Assembly: GCF_002863005.1 (NCBI RefSeq)
Contig: NZ_PKDG01000019.1
Location: forward strand, 1-64,000
Length of the DNA stretch: 64,000 bases
Direction: 5' to 3'
DNA from: Pseudoxanthomonas sp.
GTDB taxonomy: Bacteria > Pseudomonadota > Gammaproteobacteria > Xanthomonadales > Xanthomonadaceae
How positions within the stretch are numbered: the stretch's first letter is position 1; every line of letters begins with the position of its first letter. This document shows, one piece after another, positions 7,251 to 15,537 of the stretch. The translations under genes were made by a program, and so were the position numbers. Under the pieces are notes generated by a model. It worked only from the letters and a program-made list of their open reading frames with translations. It was not told the DNA's origin and ran no database searches.

Positions 7251-8641
7251 GCCGAACGACACTGGAGGATCGCGCACGCACGGAGCTGGACGCACAGCAG
7301 CGAGCCGACGCCGCGGAAGTGGACCGCCTGGCCAGGCTGGCGACCTTCAGCGGGGAGTCGGCCAACGTAGAGCCGCCGCGGGAATCGCTGGGCGAGAAGC
7401 TGCGCCAGCTGATGACGCCATGGAGCGCGCAGGAACTGGCCGAATCGACGAAGCCTTACCCGCACGCATTCCAGGATCGGCATGTGGGGCTGTTCCCCGT
7501 CGGCGAGGTCAGCGTCATTGCCGCCGCCGGCCGCGAGGGAAAGACGACGGTGAAGGTGGGCGTTTCGACGGCCATGTGCATCGAGCACAGCCTGGCCGAC
7601 CTGATGCCGTTGGAAGGCCGCAGCGTGGTCATCTACTCCTGCGAGGACGACCGCGCGCAATACGCTAGCAAGGTGCAAGCGCAGCTCACGCTTCTGAGCG
7701 CAGCGCAAGGCGAGCACGTCATGCGCAGGCTGATCGTGCCGAACCTGGACGACCTGGGGCCGCTGGCATCGAAGGCGCTGGTCATGGTCCTTGCGGGCCA
7801 GCCGGTGGAGTCTGGCGCGGTGGACGCGATCATCGAGGCGATGCAGCCGATGATGGACGAGCCTCTGCCGCCTGGGCTGCTGATCTTCGAGACTGCCAGC
7901 ACGCTGAGCGATGCCGAGGAGACGAACCCCGGCTTTCGTGTGCTGATCCTGGCCTTGCGTCGCATCGCGCGCACCCTGGGCGTTGCCGTGGTGCTGAGCC
8001 ATCACGTCAGCCAGACCTCGCTGCAGGGGTTGCCCGACCTCAACCTTTCCACGGCCGACATCCGCGGCGGCACGGCGCTGGTCAACAACGCGCGCCAGAC
8101 CGCGATGCTGGTCAACCTGGGGAGCGAGGACGATCCGTTTCCCGACACCGACGCACGCACCGTCCTGCGACGCATGGCAGCACCCGACTGTAACGGCCGT
8201 GTAACGGTGCTGGTAACGCTCGACAGCTCCAAGGGCATCGCGCCTCCGCCGGTTTTCTTCCAATGGCTCCAGGCCCCGAGTGGACACCCTGCCGCGGTCG
8301 AGGTGGAGCCGCCGCCGCAGCTTCGTCGCAAGGCGTGGCGGAAGGTGCGGGAGATGCTGGTCGCCGAGCGCGTCAGCCAGCGCAGCGAAGCCAAGAGCAG
8401 CGCTCAGAACGCCAACGTCGCATTGGTCATCCGCCAGGTGGCGAAGCTGGAGAAGAGCGGCAAGCAGCCCACCGCGCGGGCCGTGTCGATCGCTGCCGGC
8501 AAGTCTGCAACGTGGGCCACTGGATACCTGCAGGCCGCCGTCGAGTCCGGCGAGTTGACGTGCTCCATGGAACCGGTGGAGCGGACGAAGGGCGGGGCGA
8601 TGGTCTACCGCATGGCTCACTCGACGGAAATGGCGGCATGA
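7247..8641 (+). CDS. RepA-like hexameric helicase / AAA_25 ATPase
   Basis: A 464-residue P-loop ATPase of the RepA (RSF1010)/AAA_25 type. Walker A is G95-R-E-G-K-T-T101 after a VSVIAAA strand. A Walker B-like LLIFETAST strand lies near residue 211, and VVLSHHVSQTS near residue 250 is the histidine motif typical of RepA and KaiC-like helicases. The C-terminal ~100 residues look like a winged-helix DNA-binding region (QPTARAVSIAAGKSATWATGYL). The predicted role is unwinding the element's origin. I chose ATG 7247 because it overlaps the preceding stop; the frame is open to 7208. It lies directly upstream of the repeat-rich non-coding region 8642-9103. Confidence 0.85.
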   Translation: MSRTTLEDRARTELDAQQRADAAEVDRLARLATFSGESANVEPPRESLGEKLRQLMTPWSAQELAESTKPYPHAFQDRHVGLFPVGEVSVIAAAGREGKTTVKVGVSTAMCIEHSLADLMPLEGRSVVIYSCEDDRAQYASKVQAQLTLLSAAQGEHVMRRLIVPNLDDLGPLASKALVMVLAGQPVESGAVDAIIEAMQPMMDEPLPPGLLIFETASTLSDAEETNPGFRVLILALRRIARTLGVAVVLSHHVSQTSLQGLPDLNLSTADIRGGTALVNNARQTAMLVNLGSEDDPFPDTDARTVLRRMAAPDCNGRVTVLVTLDSSKGIAPPPVFFQWLQAPSGHPAAVEVEPPPQLRRKAWRKVREMLVAERVSQRSEAKSSAQNANVALVIRQVAKLEKSGKQPTARAVSIAAGKSATWATGYLQAAVESGELTCSMEPVERTKGGAMVYRMAHSTEMAA

Positions 8642-9103
8642 AGCGTCGAGTCGTGGCGAAAGCATTGCCCTGTCTGGCTTTGACTCAACGGATCACTAGA
8701 CGGTCGCTGGCGTCGAGTCGCGTCGGGCAGGCAATGGAGACAGGGGGAGCGAAGCGGACTCCCCTGTCCCTTTGCCCTGTGCGTCGACTGGCGCTGACTG
8801 ACTCAACGACGGTGGGTTTTCCCTATAGGGCGTCGAGTGAGTCGAGCGTCGAGTCGGAGGGAGGAGTGACGCTGAAGTTCCACGCGCCTGAGGTCGTGTT
8901 CCACGGGCTTGGCTGCAACCCATTTACGAAACACTACGAGATGCAATATCTCAAGCGGCACAGAAGGATTGACCCTTTCAACCCTTGCAATTACAAGGAT
9001 TCCACGATGATTCGATTTCCCAATTCCACGTTTGGTAACGGCTTGGCAACTGCTCGCGTACGCGTCGACATGCCGGCCACGGTTTGGCCGCGTGAGGTGA
9101 CCC
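8642..9103. repeat. 462-bp control region with GTCGAG(T) repeats; origin candidate
   Basis: The only stretch over 300 bases in the window without a confident gene. GTCGAG repeats lie at 8645, 8712, 8832, 8841 and 8848 (three are GTCGAGTC), with another GTCGAGTC at 8540 inside the helicase gene. GACTCAACG occurs at 8682-8690 and 8800-8808, each following a TTGCCCTGT-containing segment. A perfect palindrome CCCTATAGGG sits at 8821-8830. Local composition is AT-richer than the flanks. A 157-codon frame starting at ATG 8638 crosses the region, but its codon choice is unlike the neighbours. Next to a helicase gene, iteron-like repeats suggest a replication origin or a late promoter and operator region. 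Confidence 0.45.
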
Positions 9104-9937
9104 ATGGCTGAGACCGTCAATACAGGCCACTGGCCCGACCCGAACGACCCGGCATCCCACCGCGCCTATGCCGACCGCCAGGCCAACAACCGCCACGGCT
9201 TCCTGAAGACGGGCACGGCGCCCGAGGTGATCCCCACGGTGCTGCGCCTGGAGTTCGGCGAGTGGGAGACCCCGCAGGGCATGGAGGGCGACGACGACCT
9301 CAGCATCCTGCACAGCATCCACCACAAGGCCCGGCAGGGGTTCGACGAGATGCTGGAGACCATCGACCAGATCGCCAAGGATGACGACCCCAGCCTCAAC
9401 CACGACGGCCGCCTGAAGATCGCGGCCAAGATCATCGAGCCGAAGATGACCAGCATCGCCAAGCTGGCAGAGCGCGAGCTGGGCAAGGTCGACGCCAAGG
9501 TCGAGGGGCTGGAGGCCGAGATCGGCAAGGCCCTGCGCACGGCCGATCCGGTGGACGTGGCGGTGCACGCCGACATCCGCGCCCACCTGCGCACCCTCGA
9601 CATGGGCCATCGCACCGCGGCGTTGCGTGAGGCCATCGAGCGGGGCGACATCACGACCCTGCAGGCCGTGGCCACCGCGCCCCCGTACCTGAGCGGGTTC
9701 GAGCTGAAGGGCGGCCAGGACGGCGCCACGCGGCTGTTCAATGACGCGGTGGAGGCTGCCCGGCAACGGCTCGCCCCCGACCACCACAAGCGCGTCCAGG
9801 CGCTGCGGCAGGGCAAGGCCCGCACGCTGCAGGCCCTGAGCACGTTCCACAAGAAGGCCACCGGCCTGATCGACTTCAACCGCGCCCGCGCCCTGCAAGA
9901 GCACGAAGCCGCGCGCCGCGCCAAATACGAGGACTGA
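9104..9937 (+). CDS. Hypothetical phage protein, possibly structural
   Basis: A 277-residue soluble protein preceded by a good GAGGTG. It is acidic in the first third and largely helical through residues 60-180, including a long helix with a KVDAKVEGLEAEIGKAL heptad-like segment. No catalytic motif or known fold is recognised. It is the first gene after the non-coding region and lies five bases upstream of the tail block, so it should be a late gene. A scaffold or chaperone role would fit the composition, but nothing demonstrates it. The C-terminus is very basic and rich in alanine and arginine. Confidence 0.6.
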   Translation: MAETVNTGHWPDPNDPASHRAYADRQANNRHGFLKTGTAPEVIPTVLRLEFGEWETPQGMEGDDDLSILHSIHHKARQGFDEMLETIDQIAKDDDPSLNHDGRLKIAAKIIEPKMTSIAKLAERELGKVDAKVEGLEAEIGKALRTADPVDVAVHADIRAHLRTLDMGHRTAALREAIERGDITTLQAVATAPPYLSGFELKGGQDGATRLFNDAVEAARQRLAPDHHKRVQALRQGKARTLQALSTFHKKATGLIDFNRARALQEHEAARRAKYED

Positions 9938-9941
9938 CCCC

Positions 9942-10253
9942 ATGGCACTGACCATCCCCGCCGACATCGCTTTCATGTTCCGCCCCGTCGAGCAGCTGCC
10001 GCCGCTGGTGCGCGGCACGGAGACCAGCCAGATCCTGCAGCCCGGCGACATCGCGCAGGTGACCGCACCCGATGACGGCCAGGTCTGCGTTTTCCAGCAG
10101 GAGCAGGCCGGCGCCGAGTGGATCGAAACGAAGCTCACGCACGGCAGCTATGCCGCCTTCCAGGCCGGCCACCGTGCGCTGACGGTGCGCGTGGTGAACC
10201 AGCCGTTCTCGATGGGCGATGCGTCGCTCGAGATCGCGCGCAGGGTGCACTGA
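9942..10253 (+). CDS. Hypothetical small beta-rich phage protein
   Basis: A 103-residue protein with alternating hydrophobic strands (DIAQVTAPDDGQVCVFQQEQ, ALTVRVVNQPFS), suggesting a small beta-barrel or neck/tail accessory protein. Its stop overlaps by one base the ATG of the tail assembly chaperone at 10253. Position immediately before the tail genes suggests a tail-associated role. No family is recognised. Confidence 0.55.
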   Translation: MALTIPADIAFMFRPVEQLPPLVRGTETSQILQPGDIAQVTAPDDGQVCVFQQEQAGAEWIETKLTHGSYAAFQAGHRALTVRVVNQPFSMGDASLEIARRVH

Positions 10254-10582
10254 TGGCCAAGCTCACCCTGAACCCGCCGCCGACGTGGCAGAAGGCCGTG
10301 GAACTGCCCGTGCCGGGCGGCACCGCGTCCGTGACCTTCACCTTCCGCCGTATGGACCTTCCGCAGCTGAAGGAATTCATCGCCAAGCTCGGCGAGATGA
10401 CCGACGTCGATGCCGTGGCCGCGGTGGTCACGGGCTGGAACCTGGACGACATCCTCGACGCCGATGCGATTGCCACGCTCTGCACCACCTACCCGGGCTC
10501 GGGCTTCGCGATCCTGCGCGAATACATGCGCGAGAGCATGGGCCGGCCCTTCGAACTGAAGCGCATCGCTGACCTGGAGTAA
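10253..10582 (+). CDS. Putative tail assembly chaperone
   Basis: A 109-residue protein in the position of the tail assembly chaperone, immediately upstream of the tape measure gene. Sequence features fit the small chaperones of siphoviruses: an N-terminal beta strand region (TASVTFTFRRM) followed by helices, and a segment WNLDDILDADAIATLCTTYP near residue 62. In lambda-like phages two chaperone forms arise by programmed frameshift (G and G-T). I see only one ORF here and no obvious slippery heptamer before the stop, so the extended form is apparently missing. Function is inferred from context and composition. Confidence 0.65.
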   Translation: MAKLTLNPPPTWQKAVELPVPGGTASVTFTFRRMDLPQLKEFIAKLGEMTDVDAVAAVVTGWNLDDILDADAIATLCTTYPGSGFAILREYMRESMGRPFELKRIADLE

Positions 10583-10585
10583 CCG

Positions 10586-12709
10586 ATGGCAGACCTAGCC
10601 ACCCTTGGCATCCGCGTCACCACGCAAGGCGTGCGTGAAGCGGCCGCTGACCTTGACAAGCTCGACAAGTCGGGCGAGCGCACCAGCAAGCGCGCTGCTG
10701 ACCTCGGCAAGGCGTGGGGCGTGGCGCTCGGCGGCGCCATCGCCGGCGGCGCGGCCATCGCCGTGGTCGGGCTGAAGAAGTACATCGACAACACCATCCA
10801 GGCCGAGAAGATCCAGGCGCAGCTGGTGGCGACGATCAAGTCGACCGGCGGCGCGGCGGGCCTGGCCGTCGGCCAGCTCAACGACATGGCTGACGCGCTG
10901 ATGCGGGCCACCACCTTCGACGACGAGTCGATCAATCAGGTGCAGGGCCTGCTGCTGACCTTCACGAAGATCGGCGGCGACGTGTTCCCGCGGGCCACTG
11001 AGGCCGTGCTCGACATGTCGACGGCGCTCGGCGTCGACCTGAAGTCGGCCGCGATGCAGGTCGGCAAGTCGCTGAACGATCCGGTCGCCGGCCTCACGGC
11101 GCTCTCCCGCGCCGGCGTGCAGTTCAGCGAGACGCAGAAAGAGACGATCAAGGACCTGGTCGAGACCGGGAACGTCGCCCAGGCCCAGACGCTGATCCTC
11201 AAGGAGCTGGAGACCCAGATGGGCGGCTCCGCACGCGCGGCCCGCAACACACTGGGCGGTGCGCTGCAGGCGTTGCAGAACAGCTTCGACAACCTGCTGG
11301 AGGGCGACTCCGGCAGCGGTGGCGTGCGCGGCACGCGTGACGCGATCGAGAGCCTGACCCGCACGCTCAACGACCCGTCGATCAAGCGCGGGATCGACGA
11401 CATGGCAAGCGGCCTGCTGTACATCGCAAACAGCGCCATCCAGGTGGTGGCCAAGCTCGGCGAGGCCGGCTCGGCAGTGGCCGAATTTTTCGGCGATGCG
11501 CAGAAGCGCAGCTCGACCATGCTGCGCAACCAGCGCAATGAGCTGGAATCGCAGATGTACGGCCTGGAGCGCCGGATCAAGACGATGGCCCCGCTCAACA
11601 GCGTGGCCAACCCGCTGGGCATTCTGACTGCGGTGGATCAGGACGCGCTCGCAAAGGTGAAACGCGAGATCGCCGAGATCGACGCCATCTTGGCCCGCCG
11701 CGACCGTCCCACGCCACGTGGCGCCCTGTTCTCCGACCAGTCCGCGCTGCCGGAAAGCATGCTGCGGGGCGGATCGGGTGGCGGTGGCGCCGCAGATCCG
11801 GACGCGCCTGCGCGCATCCGTGACCGGGCGAAGGCCACGCAGGAGCTTTCGGCGGCCGAGCTGGCGCACCGCTCGATCATGGAGGACCTGGCGATATACG
11901 AGGACCTCTGGGCGCAGAATTCGCGGGATGCCATCGCAGCCGAGTACGACCGGCAGAAGCAGGTCGAAAATGGCATTGCGTCGACGCAAGCGCTGATAAC
12001 GGACATGGAGTTCGAGCTGTCCCTTCTGGGCATGACCAACAAGGAACGGATGACCGCCATCGCGCTGCGGCAGGCCGACGTCAACGCCACCGACGAGCAG
12101 ATCGCCCGTATCCGCGAGCTGGCCAACGCGCAGTACGAAGGCGAGAAGTCCGCCGCGTTGTGGGACAACGCGCAGCGCAGCCTGTCGGATTCGATCTATG
12201 ACGCGGTGTCGGGCACGAAGTCGCTCAAGGATGCCGTGCTGGACTTCCTGGACTCGCTGAGCCGCAGCATCCTGCAGCAGTTCGCAGACGACTGGGCGCA
12301 GACGATCACCAAGTCACTCCGCGGCACGATGTCGAGCGGGAGCACCGGCAGCTCCAGCGGCACCGACTGGAGCAGCCTGATAAGCGACTTCATGTCGCTG
12401 TTCAAGACGGACGGCTATACCGGATTTTCCAAGGGTGGATACACCGGCCCGGGCGGGAAGAACGCACCACGCGGCATCGTGCACGCTGGCGAGTACGTGC
12501 TGAACCAGGAGGCGGTGAACGGGCTGGGTCTGCCGTACTTGAACCACCTCAACGCGGGCGGCTCACCTGCACCCATGGCGCAACCGCGCGGCCCCGTTTC
12601 AGTGAGCCAGACCTTTGTTGTGCAGGGCAGGCTCGACCGCACAACGCAGGCGCAGCTCGCGCGCGAACAGGGCCGCGAGGCTTCGCGTGCTCTCAGTCGT
12701 GATGCATAG
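10586..12709 (+). CDS. Phage tail tape measure protein
   Basis: A 707-residue tail-length tape measure protein. The N-terminal region (ATLGIRVTTQGVREAAADLDKLDKS) is the usual start of lambda gpH-type proteins. A hydrophobic glycine/alanine-rich segment lies near residues 45-62, a long helical zone follows, and the C-terminus has the characteristic GGYTGPGGKNAPRGIVHAGEYVLNQ motif near residues 615-640. It spans the tail lumen and sets tail length in siphoviruses. No tail-tip genes follow, unlike in complete siphoviruses. The next gene, a 53-residue ORF, begins ten bases downstream. The reading frame is full and uninterrupted. Confidence 0.9.
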   Translation: MADLATLGIRVTTQGVREAAADLDKLDKSGERTSKRAADLGKAWGVALGGAIAGGAAIAVVGLKKYIDNTIQAEKIQAQLVATIKSTGGAAGLAVGQLNDMADALMRATTFDDESINQVQGLLLTFTKIGGDVFPRATEAVLDMSTALGVDLKSAAMQVGKSLNDPVAGLTALSRAGVQFSETQKETIKDLVETGNVAQAQTLILKELETQMGGSARAARNTLGGALQALQNSFDNLLEGDSGSGGVRGTRDAIESLTRTLNDPSIKRGIDDMASGLLYIANSAIQVVAKLGEAGSAVAEFFGDAQKRSSTMLRNQRNELESQMYGLERRIKTMAPLNSVANPLGILTAVDQDALAKVKREIAEIDAILARRDRPTPRGALFSDQSALPESMLRGGSGGGGAADPDAPARIRDRAKATQELSAAELAHRSIMEDLAIYEDLWAQNSRDAIAAEYDRQKQVENGIASTQALITDMEFELSLLGMTNKERMTAIALRQADVNATDEQIARIRELANAQYEGEKSAALWDNAQRSLSDSIYDAVSGTKSLKDAVLDFLDSLSRSILQQFADDWAQTITKSLRGTMSSGSTGSSSGTDWSSLISDFMSLFKTDGYTGFSKGGYTGPGGKNAPRGIVHAGEYVLNQEAVNGLGLPYLNHLNAGGSPAPMAQPRGPVSVSQTFVVQGRLDRTTQAQLAREQGREASRALSRDA

Positions 12710-12718
12710 GAGTAGGGC

Positions 12719-12880
12719 ATGAGTAATGGCGCACAAATCGGTGGTGTCATCGGCGCAGTGATCGGCGCATGGATCACTCAGAGCCCGCAAGGCGCGCAGC
12801 TGGGCTACGCGATCGGCTCCACGTACGGCGGCGTGCTCGCGCTTCCGGTCATCGAGGATGGTGACGATGAGCCTGCTTAA
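12719..12880 (+). CDS. 53-residue glycine-zipper-like protein
   Basis: A short ORF from ATG 12719 to TAA 12880, beginning MSNGAQIGGVIGAVIGAW. The GG-x-I-G-x-V-I-G pattern and a second GYAIGSTYGGVL segment are glycine-zipper-like, as in small membrane-associated phage proteins found near tape measure genes. A GGAG is present nine bases upstream of the start. The following gene begins inside its last codons. Function unknown; insertion of the tape measure into the host membrane or tail-tip assembly is a guess. Confidence 0.6.
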   Translation: MSNGAQIGGVIGAVIGAWITQSPQGAQLGYAIGSTYGGVLALPVIEDGDDEPA

Positions 12881-13487
12881 TGCCTGGGTGGGCAAGACGC
12901 GCGCCATGATCGGCGTTGATACCGACAGCATCACGCCCGAAGGCGAGCACTTCGACACGTCGAAGCTGCTCATCCTGCCGCATGCCGGGGTCGTCTTCGC
13001 TGGTCGTGGCGATCGCCTGTTCGTCGAGGCCCTGTTCCAGTATTTCTACCGGGGCACCGGCACAATCCGCTTCGATGAGGTGGCGGAACACCTGTCCAAC
13101 GCGATACGCGCAGTCATTGAGCACATGCGAAGCCTTCCAGGCTTCAGCAGCGAACAGGATTACCAGGTGGTGGTGGCTGGCTGGTCAGAGAAACTGCAGC
13201 GCATGTCCGGCTACTTCGCGCATGGCGTATTCGACGTGAACGCGACACCCGCCATCGACAAACTGGGGCAGATCGTGATGCCCCACGATCCATGGCTCGA
13301 CTGCCTGCGCGAGATCCCGACGCCGAAAGAGCCGGAGAGCCACCTGATTCTTGCGGCCGTGCAGTCCAAGTGGCTGCGCCAGCAGGGCACGGCCGGCGGC
13401 GGACGGCTTGTGCTGGCCGAGCTGACGCAGGACCAGGTCACTGTTCGCACCTTGAGCTTTCAGGGAACGTCGAGCGAGGAGCGCTGA
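12867..13487 (+). CDS. Phage protein with possible Ntn-hydrolase-like fold
   Basis: A 206-residue protein of unknown family. The opening (WVGKTRAMIGVDTDS, then GEHFDTSKLLILPHAGVVFAGRGD) follows the strand-turn-strand rhythm of proteasome-type Ntn-hydrolases, in which GVDT- and AGRGD-like turns precede a helix (LFVEALFQYFYRG). The nucleophile is not exposed at the N-terminus in the predicted product, so activity would require processing, or the fold may be non-catalytic. The start is ATG 12867, within the preceding small gene; ATG 12858 is an alternative. It sits between tail and terminase genes, where head-maturation proteases do not normally occur. Confidence 0.55.
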   Translation: MSLLNAWVGKTRAMIGVDTDSITPEGEHFDTSKLLILPHAGVVFAGRGDRLFVEALFQYFYRGTGTIRFDEVAEHLSNAIRAVIEHMRSLPGFSSEQDYQVVVAGWSEKLQRMSGYFAHGVFDVNATPAIDKLGQIVMPHDPWLDCLREIPTPKEPESHLILAAVQSKWLRQQGTAGGGRLVLAELTQDQVTVRTLSFQGTSSEER

Positions 13488-14030
13488 GTGCCAAAGTGCC
13501 AGACCTGCCACCACCCTGACCGGGAGCGCATCGAGACGGAGCTGGCTCTGACGAGCAGCGTGCGCGAGGTATCAGAGCGGTGGGACATCCCTCGTCGTAG
13601 CCTGGCGCGCCATCGCCAGAACTGCATGACGCAGGAGCAGATCGCGCGCATCCGCTTCGACGTGCCAGCGCAGGTCGAGGTGGACATCGCCGAGCTGACG
13701 CGACGCGGTGGCGAGGACGCGATGCTGGGCCTCAAGCGTATGCGGCCCGAGCTGACGGCCATCGCGGCAAAATGCGAAGCAATCGGCATGTATGGCGAGG
13801 CTGCGAAGTACCGCAAGCTCGAGCTGGACTGCTATCGCGAGCAGCTGAAGATCGCGGCGCTGTATCCGAGCAAGAAGACGGTGAACAACAACCATCTGGT
13901 CATCACCGACGGACAACCCATGTTCCAGCTGTTCGACCGGATTCTCACGGTCGCCGAGGACATCACCGCGGCACGGCGCATGCTGGCCGCTGAGTTCCGC
14001 ATGCTGGCCGCACCGGAGGCGATGGCTTGA
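13488..14030 (+). CDS. Terminase small subunit (putative)
   Basis: A 180-residue protein starting at GTG 13488 directly after the previous stop. The N-terminus combines a zinc-ribbon-like C-x-x-C-x-x-P pattern (CQTCHHPDRERIE) with a helix-turn-helix (SVREVSERWDIPRRSLARHRQNC), the usual layout of small terminase or packaging DNA-recognition proteins. The remainder is helical and probably oligomerises. It would bind the pac or cos site and recruit the large subunit encoded immediately downstream, which its stop codon overlaps. A terminase-specific small subunit is a hallmark of both phages and terminase-redirecting satellites. Confidence 0.75.
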   Translation: MPKCQTCHHPDRERIETELALTSSVREVSERWDIPRRSLARHRQNCMTQEQIARIRFDVPAQVEVDIAELTRRGGEDAMLGLKRMRPELTAIAAKCEAIGMYGEAAKYRKLELDCYREQLKIAALYPSKKTVNNNHLVITDGQPMFQLFDRILTVAEDITAARRMLAAEFRMLAAPEAMA

Positions 14031-14869
14031 CCGGTCTGCGCGCCAGGACGGAGAACGAGCGCCGCGTGCTGATCGCCGAGAGCTGGCGCCACGATCCCGT
14101 GCAGATGATGCGCGACGGCGGTTTCGAGCCTGATCCGCACCAGGTGCGGCTGCTGGAGAGCCGTGCACAGAATGAGCTGGTGCTGTGGCCACGCCAGCAG
14201 GGCAAGTCGCGCACAATCGCCACGCGCGTCCTGCACTGCGCTTATTTCGACCCGGGCGACATCGTCATCCTCGCAGGCGAGAAGCAGAAGCAGGCCCGCG
14301 AGGTGTTCGACAAGGCGTGCGAGATGCATGAGACGTATTTCGGCCTGGGCAATGTGCCACCCATCGAGGTGGTGGGCGAAGAGGCGCTCATCGGCAAGTC
14401 GCGCATCCTGGCGCTGCCGTCGACGGTTGACTCCATCCGCGGCTACTCCACGAAGCTGGCGGTGGTAGACGAGGCCGCATTCACCGAGGACGGCACGCTG
14501 AAGAAGGTGACGCCCATGCTCGCCATGACCAATGGCCGCCTGATTTGCGCGAGCACGCCGAACGGCGCCATGGGCTGGTTCCACGACGCGTGGCATTCGG
14601 TCCCGCGGCCGACGGAAGAAGACGAGGATCCGCTCGACTGGTATCGCCACAAGGTGACGATCGAGGAGGTACTGGCGTATCCGAACCCGCGGCTGACCCC
14701 GCGCGAGATCAAGCGCCAGAAGATGATCCTCACGCCGCTGGAGTTCCGCCAGGAGTGGATGCTGGAGTGGCTGGACGGAGAGCAGCAGTTCTACCCCACC
14801 GAAGTCATCCAGGCCGCGCGCGATGATGAAATCGTGCCGCTGTTCAAGCGTTTCGAGGCTGCCGCATGA
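14027..14869 (+). CDS. Terminase large subunit, ATPase part
   Basis: A 280-residue protein holding only the packaging ATPase domain. Walker A is within W54-P-R-Q-Q-G-K60-S, Walker B is LAVVDEAAF with D148-E149, and the coupling motif CASTPNG lies at 174-180. Complete large terminases are about 450-600 residues with a C-terminal RNase H-like nuclease. Here that nuclease is a separate gene beginning inside the last codons, in another frame. The start is TTG at 14027, overlapping the small subunit's stop as TTGA, so expression is likely coupled. No later ATG gives a complete N-terminus before Walker A. Confidence 0.85.
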   Translation: MTGLRARTENERRVLIAESWRHDPVQMMRDGGFEPDPHQVRLLESRAQNELVLWPRQQGKSRTIATRVLHCAYFDPGDIVILAGEKQKQAREVFDKACEMHETYFGLGNVPPIEVVGEEALIGKSRILALPSTVDSIRGYSTKLAVVDEAAFTEDGTLKKVTPMLAMTNGRLICASTPNGAMGWFHDAWHSVPRPTEEDEDPLDWYRHKVTIEEVLAYPNPRLTPREIKRQKMILTPLEFRQEWMLEWLDGEQQFYPTEVIQAARDDEIVPLFKRFEAAA

Positions 14870-15537
14870 GTGGGCTGATCGATTTCGAGCGCAGCTTCTT
14901 TGCCGGCATCGACTTCGGCCAGGTGAACGACTGGACGCCGATCGCCGTGATCGAGCGGATCAAGCCCGTGATCCGTCCGAACGTGTGGCCTGCACAGGTC
15001 CCCGACGCGCGTGCAGAAGTGAAGGCTACCCCCACGCGGCTGGACCTGGTGCACCTTGAGCGCATCCCGCTGGGAACGCTCTACCCGGCGCAGGCGCGGC
15101 ATATCGCGGGCCTGCTGAAGTCGCCAGTGCTCAACGGGGTGAAGTCGTACGCGGACATTACCGGCGTCGGTCGCGGACCGTACGACATGCTGAAAGAGCT
15201 GAAGGTGCGCGACCTGTACGGCATCACGATCACCGGCTCACGTGGCGCGGCCAAGCGTCACCCGTGTGGGTGGAGCGTGGGCAAGGCGGAACTGGTCAAC
15301 GCCATACAGATCGAAATGCAGACCGGCCGCCTGCGCATCGCAACCCAGCTTGAGCTGTTTTCCGTCCTGGAGCGGGAGCTTATGGAGTTCCGCGCCAAGG
15401 TCAACGACCACGGACACATGACTTTCAACGCCCGCGAAGGCCAGAACGATGACCTGGTGCTTTCGGTGGGCTACGCGGTGTTTGGCGCCCTGCTGCCGAC
15501 GCCTGTTACCTCTGTCGACCTGAGAATGCCAGCATGA
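14866..15537 (+). CDS. Terminase large subunit, nuclease part
   Basis: A 223-residue protein with the RNase H-like fold of the terminase nuclease. Three acidic clusters expected to bind two metal ions are visible: D16 in FAGIDFGQVNDW, D97 in YADITGVGRGP, and D195-D196 in NDDLVLSVGYA. The ATG overlaps the ATPase gene's stop (ATGA at 14866-14869). Together the two genes equal one standard large terminase. The division falls exactly between domains and both halves start and end cleanly, arguing for a natural two-subunit motor rather than a sequencing error or decay. Confidence 0.83.
   Translation: MSGLIDFERSFFAGIDFGQVNDWTPIAVIERIKPVIRPNVWPAQVPDARAEVKATPTRLDLVHLERIPLGTLYPAQARHIAGLLKSPVLNGVKSYADITGVGRGPYDMLKELKVRDLYGITITGSRGAAKRHPCGWSVGKAELVNAIQIEMQTGRLRIATQLELFSVLERELMEFRAKVNDHGHMTFNAREGQNDDLVLSVGYAVFGALLPTPVTSVDLRMPA

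Noticed and set aside
8638-9111. 157-codon open frame starting with ATGA overlap after the helicase gene
   Set aside because: The overlap makes it look like another coupled gene, but codon choice is unlike the neighbours, it crosses the repeat cluster and its end overlaps the well-supported start at 9104. Kept as a non-coding control region; conservation analysis would decide.
10253-10582. Programmed frameshift joining tail chaperone to a longer product
   Set aside because: I looked for a slippery heptamer before the stop and a second ORF in the next frame; neither is evident before the tape measure start four bases later.
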